Origin: Caldifarciminota bacterium UBA2202
Lineage (GTDB): Bacteria; Hydrothermota; 32-111
Direction: 5' to 3'
Length of the DNA stretch: 10,347 nucleotides
Assembly (NCBI GenBank): GCA_002327905.1
Contig: DCUY01000041.1
Span: 1 to 10,347 of the forward strand
Shown: piece after piece, positions 6,257-10,347 of the stretch
Position numbering within the stretch: the first letter of the stretch is position 1
How the letters are laid out: each line of letters starts with the position of its first letter
The notes under the pieces: model-generated
The model's database searches: none
What the model was told of the DNA's origin: nothing
Seen by the model: only the letters and a program-made list of their open reading frames with translations
Position numbers and translations under genes: made by a program

Positions 6257-9200
6257 ATTATTTCCGTGTATGCCTGCTTTGAAATCAGATTCTTTTCAAG
6301 CATATTGTTTAGAGTCTTTTCCACAGTCTTTCTGTCATAATTCTTCAACTGCTCCTTTATGAATGCAAAATCATGCAGTTCAGTCATGACATTTATATAA
6401 TGAGAATAGAAATTCATAAATCCTCTCTTTTCAATCAGTTTAATATAATTCTTTTCTCCGGCTCTTGATGTGTATTCTTCAATCGCATTGACGCATTTCA
6501 TCAAAGAATTGTACCTCATCTGAACATTTCCTGTCTTTTCATATAATGCGTCCGCAATCCTGTTAATGATTATTATATGTTCCAGACTCCCCATAAGACG
6601 CGCCGTCTCCTCTCCATTCTTCAATATCTCTTCACAGCTTGACTCGTCCGACATGAACAGATAGAATCTTGCAAGGACGATGATATTTCTTATAAGAGAT
6701 AATTTCGATTTTGTCTTCTCCGAGAGTTCAAATGACATTGCGGCTATTTCCGCCAGTCTCTCCTGATCATTGTTCTTTTGATAAATATCCGCGAGACTCG
6801 CCATTACATCGGACAAGAGCATTTCATTGCCTGATGATTTTGCATACTGATATACTTCGTCTGCCGTTTTCTGCGCCTCTTCAAGAAGATTCATCTCAAT
6901 GAGTGTTTTAACAAATGTAGATTTCACTGAAAATTCTATATCGGGATTTTTAATCTCCTGAGCCAACTTCAAAGAATCCTGAAGAATCTCCTTCTCCCGC
7001 AAAAGGTCAGAGGATAATCCGCACACCTTGGCAAGTACATTTTCTGCAAGAGCTATGAAATCCGGAATGTTCCTCTTCTTGGAAGTCTCAATGACATTGT
7101 TGAGTATGTTCTCCGCCTTTTCAAGATAACCCAAGAATGAAAGATTATTCGCATAATTTATATTTGCATAAAGTTTGAGATGATTATGTCCGGTCTCGTC
7201 GCAGAGTTTTAGAACTTTTTCAAACAATGGCTCTGCTTTTATGAATTCTCCGAACATGACTTCAATCTCCGCCATGTTTGCATAGACCTCCGCGAGCCCC
7301 TTCTTGTCATCAAGAGACTCATAGACCTGCGCAGATTCATTGTATTCATTCAATGCCTCTTCAAACCTGCCTGTCATGAATTTTATATTTGCAAGATTAT
7401 TCAGTATCCTTGCCTTCTCGCTGTCATTTGATGTTTCAATGGATTTTTCAAGGCCTTTTTTGTATATCTCCTCTGCTTTGACAGTATTCCCCATATTGTC
7501 ATAAATCGTGCCCATGTTCACAAGTGTCAAAACCAATCCCTTCTTATCGTCTTCCGAAGTCTGCAGATCATACGCAAGTCCGTAATACTTCAAAGCATTA
7601 TTAAAATCATTCATCATTCCGTAAATTTTGCCTATATTAATGTATTGGCTCGAAATATCCTGCATATTGTTCTGCTTTATGCTTATATCCAGCGCCTTGT
7701 TGAAGTAATTCAAAGCTTCTGCGAATTTTCCTGCATTCGAATTCATTATTCCGAATGAATTGTATATTTTTGCTATCATTGATTTATTGCCTGTTTCAAC
7801 AGCTATATTCAATGCCTTGTTATACTCTTCTTCAGCATTCTTAATGTCTCCTGAGCGGTCAAAGAGTATTCCTCTGAAGAAGAAATACTGACATTCATTC
7901 TCTTTACTGCCTGTAAGCGTGCTTGAATGCACATCGAGTATCTCAAGGCCATTCTTCATATTCCCCACAGCAAGATAAATTGCCGCAATCCTGAACACCG
8001 TGTTTGCGAGAGAAACAAAATCCTTTTTGTCGGAATAAAACTTTATCGCCTTCTCATACTTTTCAACAGCCTGTCTGTATGAAAAATATTTTCTGTCAAA
8101 CAGAGCCGCCTTTTCAAGATATACGGGGGCTTTGTGAATATTTCCGGACAATTCAAAGTGGCGGGCTATTGCGCGCACAGAACCCTCCGAAAGCACAGCG
8201 CTCTTATTCTCCATATACAGCGCTATTGCATCATGAAGAGCCCCTCTCTTGCCTTTTGTGAGTGAATTATAGACTGACTCATAGAAGAGCTCCGATGAGA
8301 AGGCATACCTCTCATTGTCAATGAATGAAATGTATCCTTTCAAAGAGAGACTCTTTATATTGTCATCAACATCCTTTGCCGAGAATTTCAACAAATCTGC
8401 GGAATCGCTTTTTCTAAATTCCTCTCCGAGAACAGAAGAATACTGGAGAAATAGTTTTTCTTTCTCGCTGAGTTTGTCCATCTGTTCAAGAAAGACGGAT
8501 TTGAGGGAATCTGGGACAATTGCTTTATCCGATTTCGCTATAAAGAACTTACCATCCCTCTCTTCAAGGAATTTTCCGTCAATTAAAAATTTAAGCAATT
8601 CAACTGCATAATACGGATTGCCTTTTGACTTTTCATGCACTTCTTTAATCATCATGCTATCCGCATCTTTGCCGTGCAGTCTGTCAGTAATGAGTTTTGC
8701 AGTCATGCTTTCGTCGAACTTCTCAAGATATATCAGGTCAATTGACTTGAAATCAATTCTTTCTCTGGAGCTCAGGGCAAAAGAAATATTCTTATTCTGC
8801 CTTAGTCTGTCATAAACCCTTTTTATTATTATTTCGGACAATCTGTCATAAAAATGCAGATCAGACAAGAAAATCAAATGAAATCCCTTTGCGCATCTGT
8901 TTAAGAGAAGCGCCTCCAAGGAAGATGAGACCTGTCTGACGAATTCCTGCTCCTCCACCTGCTCCTGATTTAAATCAAACAACAGATAGAGTCCGTTTCT
9001 CTCCCCTTCTATTAGTGTATTGTTTATCTTCTCTTTTATGACATCCGCAGGAGCGTCATCGGAGAATTTCAAAAGACCTGAGACAAACTCCTTTATCGGC
9101 ATCAAAGGAGAAGCCGCATAAAAAGATTTTCCCGCAATGTCATAAAGATTTATATTCTTTCTATCCGCCTTGTCTGCAATGTACTGTGAGAATTTTGTCT

Positions 9201-10014
9201 TTCCGTATCCTGATTCTCCCGTATATGCAAGTGAAAACGGCTCATGCTCCAAGAATTTATCTATAAGTTGAATGGGCTTTAAAAGTACATCATCTCTGCC
9301 TATGAAAGAGTATGAATCTTCAGTTTTAATTGTGTCCTTCACTCCCTTCACTCTGTAAATCTGTATCGGCTCCTTCTTTCCCTTCACCATAACAGGGTCA
9401 AGCACATCAACATCAAAAATATCTTTTACATATTTGTATGTCCTGTCCGGAATAATTATCTCGCCCGATGTTGCAACAGCTTCAAGCCTCGCTGTCAAAT
9501 TTACATTGTCTCCCATGACAGTATATTCCATTCTGTCGTCCACACCCATGTTCAGAGCCACAACCTCTCCGGTGTTTATTCCAATGTGCATTGTCACCTT
9601 CACATACTCGCCCTTCGCGTAAACCGGCTCTATAGTCGCCATTGCTTTCTGCATCTCAAGAGCCGCTCTAATTGCCCTCTCAGGATCATCCTCATGAGCC
9701 ACAGGAGCTCCGAACACCACTATTACCGCATCTCCCACAAACTTGTCAATATCTCCGCCGTATTTGTCCACTATGCGGCACATCTTTGAGAAATATTTAT
9801 TTATGACTTTGATAACATCTTCAGGGTCAAGCCGCTCGGAGAGAGCTGTGAAACCTGAAACATCGCCGAAGAGAATTGTGACAAAGCGCCTCTCGCTCTC
9901 AACCCTCACATTATACGGGTTGGTCAATATTTTTTCCACAATCCTTTTGGGAAGGTATTTCTTAAATCCGGTGATGCAAGTTTCGAGATATTCTATATTT
10001 TTATTTTCGTCCAT
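6253..10014 (-). CDS. Class III adenylate cyclase fused to AAA-type ATPase and TPR array
   Basis: The 1253-residue signalling protein has no signal peptide or membrane segment, so it is probably cytosolic. The cyclase domain (about 40-225) holds a complete catalytic set: metal-binding D51 (FGDVSGF) and D95 (VGDAV), purine-binding K91 and T165, and transition-state N172 and R176 (VNLTARLE). K plus Thr is the class IIIb, adenylate-type pattern seen in soluble and cyanobacterial cyclases, some of which respond to bicarbonate; that response here is inference. An ATPase domain follows (about 237-480): FIGRDD at 237-242, Walker A GESGYGKT at 266-273, and a Walker B-like LLFD ending at D347 without the usual second acidic residue. 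From about 640 to 1180 run TPR-like helical repeats; those starting near 746, 786, 826, 866, 906 and 946 have a 40-residue period. Residues 1190-1253 form a distinct helical tail. No Shine-Dalgarno sequence precedes the ATG, which lies 14 nt after tRNA-Leu. It is coupled to the AsmA-like gene. Confidence 0.92.
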   Translation of the reverse strand: MDENKNIEYLETCITGFKKYLPKRIVEKILTNPYNVRVESERRFVTILFGDVSGFTALSERLDPEDVIKVINKYFSKMCRIVDKYGGDIDKFVGDAVIVVFGAPVAHEDDPERAIRAALEMQKAMATIEPVYAKGEYVKVTMHIGINTGEVVALNMGVDDRMEYTVMGDNVNLTARLEAVATSGEIIIPDRTYKYVKDIFDVDVLDPVMVKGKKEPIQIYRVKGVKDTIKTEDSYSFIGRDDVLLKPIQLIDKFLEHEPFSLAYTGESGYGKTKFSQYIADKADRKNINLYDIAGKSFYAASPLMPIKEFVSGLLKFSDDAPADVIKEKINNTLIEGERNGLYLLFDLNQEQVEEQEFVRQVSSSLEALLLNRCAKGFHLIFLSDLHFYDRLSEIIIKRVYDRLRQNKNISFALSSRERIDFKSIDLIYLEKFDESMTAKLITDRLHGKDADSMMIKEVHEKSKGNPYYAVELLKFLIDGKFLEERDGKFFIAKSDKAIVPDSLKSVFLEQMDKLSEKEKLFLQYSSVLGEEFRKSDSADLLKFSAKDVDDNIKSLSLKGYISFIDNERYAFSSELFYESVYNSLTKGKRGALHDAIALYMENKSAVLSEGSVRAIARHFELSGNIHKAPVYLEKAALFDRKYFSYRQAVEKYEKAIKFYSDKKDFVSLANTVFRIAAIYLAVGNMKNGLEILDVHSSTLTGSKENECQYFFFRGILFDRSGDIKNAEEEYNKALNIAVETGNKSMIAKIYNSFGIMNSNAGKFAEALNYFNKALDISIKQNNMQDISSQYINIGKIYGMMNDFNNALKYYGLAYDLQTSEDDKKGLVLTLVNMGTIYDNMGNTVKAEEIYKKGLEKSIETSNDSEKARILNNLANIKFMTGRFEEALNEYNESAQVYESLDDKKGLAEVYANMAEIEVMFGEFIKAEPLFEKVLKLCDETGHNHLKLYANINYANNLSFLGYLEKAENILNNVIETSKKRNIPDFIALAENVLAKVCGLSSDLLREKEILQDSLKLAQEIKNPDIEFSVKSTFVKTLIEMNLLEEAQKTADEVYQYAKSSGNEMLLSDVMASLADIYQKNNDQERLAEIAAMSFELSEKTKSKLSLIRNIIVLARFYLFMSDESSCEEILKNGEETARLMGSLEHIIIINRIADALYEKTGNVQMRYNSLMKCVNAIEEYTSRAGEKNYIKLIEKRGFMNFYSHYINVMTELHDFAFIKEQLKNYDRKTVEKTLNNMLEKNLISKQAYTEII

Positions 10015-10028
10015 AATTTCATTTAAAT

Positions 10029-10112
10029 GTCGAAGGGGGGATTTGAACCCCCACAGAGAACCCCCTATTAGAACCTGAATCTAACGCGTCTACCAGATTC
10101 CGCCACTTCGAC
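10029..10112 (-). tRNA. tRNA-Leu, anticodon CAG
   Basis: The minus strand folds as an 84-nt class II tRNA. The acceptor stem GTCGAAG/CTTCGAC pairs at all seven positions (10112-10106 with 10035-10029). The D arm spans 10105-10085. The anticodon stem TTAGA/TCTAA encloses loop TTCAGGT, with anticodon CAG at 10077-10075, reading CUG. A 15-nt variable arm (10067-10053) is as expected for leucine. The T arm is five G-C pairs around TTCAAAT. The discriminator base is A (10028), right for leucine, and CCA is not encoded. A strong promoter lies just upstream and the cyclase start codon 14 nt downstream. Confidence 0.96.
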
Positions 10113-10123
10113 ATAATTTTTAC

Positions 10124-10152
10124 ATTATACTAAAATTATTTTAAAATGTAAA
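10124..10152 (-). promoter_or_regulatory. Promoter of tRNA-Leu and probably of the cyclase-AsmA unit
   Basis: On the minus strand TTTACA (10152-10147) is followed by a 17-nt spacer and a perfect TATAAT (10129-10124). Transcription would start a few bases before the tRNA 5' end at 10112. With only 14 nt and no terminator-like hairpin between the tRNA and the cyclase ATG, the same promoter probably serves both downstream protein genes. Confidence 0.75.
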
Positions 10153-10181
10153 TAGAGAAGTTAAAGACGTTTGGACAAAAG

Positions 10182-10216
10182 AGTTGATAGTTAATAGTTT
10201 ATAGTTGATAGTTGAT
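10182..10216 (+). repeat. AT-rich heptamer array, five units (right)
   Basis: Five consecutive units read AGTTGAT, AGTTAAT, AGTTTAT, AGTTGAT, AGTTGAT. They are the reverse complement of the family at 174-208. A short perfect hairpin follows directly, TGGCG-AAG-CGCCA at 10216-10228. Confidence 0.95.
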
Positions 10217-10297
10217 GGCGAAGCGCCACCTGTATCCGTTCCGAGATGTGTTGACATTGTGTGGCTACCGAAGAGTGTATCGTCGGCTCACACACTT

Positions 10298-10322
10298 CGC
10301 TACGGCGCCTTATCTCGTAGCG
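10298..10322. repeat. Inverted repeat (hairpin) within the right repeat copy
   Basis: CGCTACG (10298-10304) and CGTAGCG (10316-10322) are perfect 7-bp inverted repeats around an 11-nt loop containing most of block B. CTT before and AAG after extend the stem past a 2-nt bulge. No T-run follows on either strand, so it is not a standard intrinsic terminator. Confidence 0.7.
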
Positions 10323-10347
10323 TGAAGCCCAGCGCTCATTCGCACAT

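Larger units (their letters stand above)
10182..10322 (-). repeat. Right copy of the modular intergenic repeat
   Basis: Inverted relative to the left copy. Read on the minus strand the order is B (10317-10301), A (10296-10282), E (10279-10269), C (10256-10230), a small hairpin, then the AT-rich heptamers D (10216-10182). Blocks A and B are swapped compared with the left copy as seen in this window, and the RCCGTRT array is absent. It may continue beyond 10322. As on the left, the heptamers face the genes. Bases 10153-10181 between the tRNA promoter and this repeat show nothing recognisable. Confidence 0.85.

Noticed and set aside
9586..10078. Plus-strand open frames opposite the cyclase and tRNA
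   Set aside because: They are antisense shadows of a strongly supported cyclase domain and of the tRNA, without domain signals or ribosome binding sites.
10029..10112. tRNA-Leu as an attachment site for an integrated element
   Set aside because: No integrase, no duplicated tRNA 3' fragment elsewhere in the window, and the adjacent genes are ordinary chromosomal types.
1..10347. Composite transposon bounded by the inverted repeats
   Set aside because: No transposase gene, no clean terminal inverted repeat edge and no target duplication can be seen; the two copies are also rearranged relative to each other.

Overview
The window is an AT-rich bacterial chromosome segment with five protein genes and one tRNA gene. 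It is bounded at both ends by copies, in opposite orientation, of the same modular intergenic repeat. The organism is probably Gram-negative (diderm): it has an 848-residue AsmA-like protein with one N-terminal membrane anchor, and a secreted protein with a Sec signal peptide. The tRNA gene does not encode its CCA end, and AGA/AGG and ATA codons are common. I cannot name a phylum from this; an uncultivated or poorly described lineage is plausible, but that is inference.

Layout. Positions 1-208 hold the left repeat copy, with two different arrays of 7-bp units. At 289-1425 (minus) lies an iron-containing alcohol dehydrogenase. It is divergent, across a 97-bp gap with a plausible promoter on each strand, from a GlcD-type FAD-linked hydroxyacid dehydrogenase (1523-2908, plus). 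That gene overlaps by 8 bp a small secreted protein (2901-3713, plus), which has a phospholipase-D-like fold lacking its catalytic His and Lys, followed by a probable OB fold. This two-gene unit meets, tail to tail with a 4-bp overlap, the AsmA-like gene (3710-6256, minus). The AsmA-like gene is joined by an ATGA stop/start overlap to a large upstream gene (6253-10014, minus) for a class III nucleotidyl cyclase fused to an AAA-type ATPase and a long TPR array. A tRNA-Leu(CAG) gene with a near-consensus promoter ends 14 nt upstream of the cyclase start. The right repeat copy occupies 10182-10322 and perhaps runs to the window end.

How the genes may work together. The dehydrogenase pair suggests interconversion of a short-chain alcohol or aldehyde and oxidation of a 2-hydroxyacid; the exact substrates cannot be read from sequence. 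The leftward unit tRNA-Leu / cyclase-ATPase-TPR / AsmA-like looks like one transcription unit, linking a cyclic-nucleotide signalling protein to an envelope (lipid transport or outer-membrane homeostasis) protein. The most unusual points are the tRNA-led mRNA without a visible ribosome binding site, the pseudo-PLD/OB secreted protein, and the inverted modular repeats with 7-bp arrays at both ends. No mobile-element enzymes, CRISPR array or phage genes are present.
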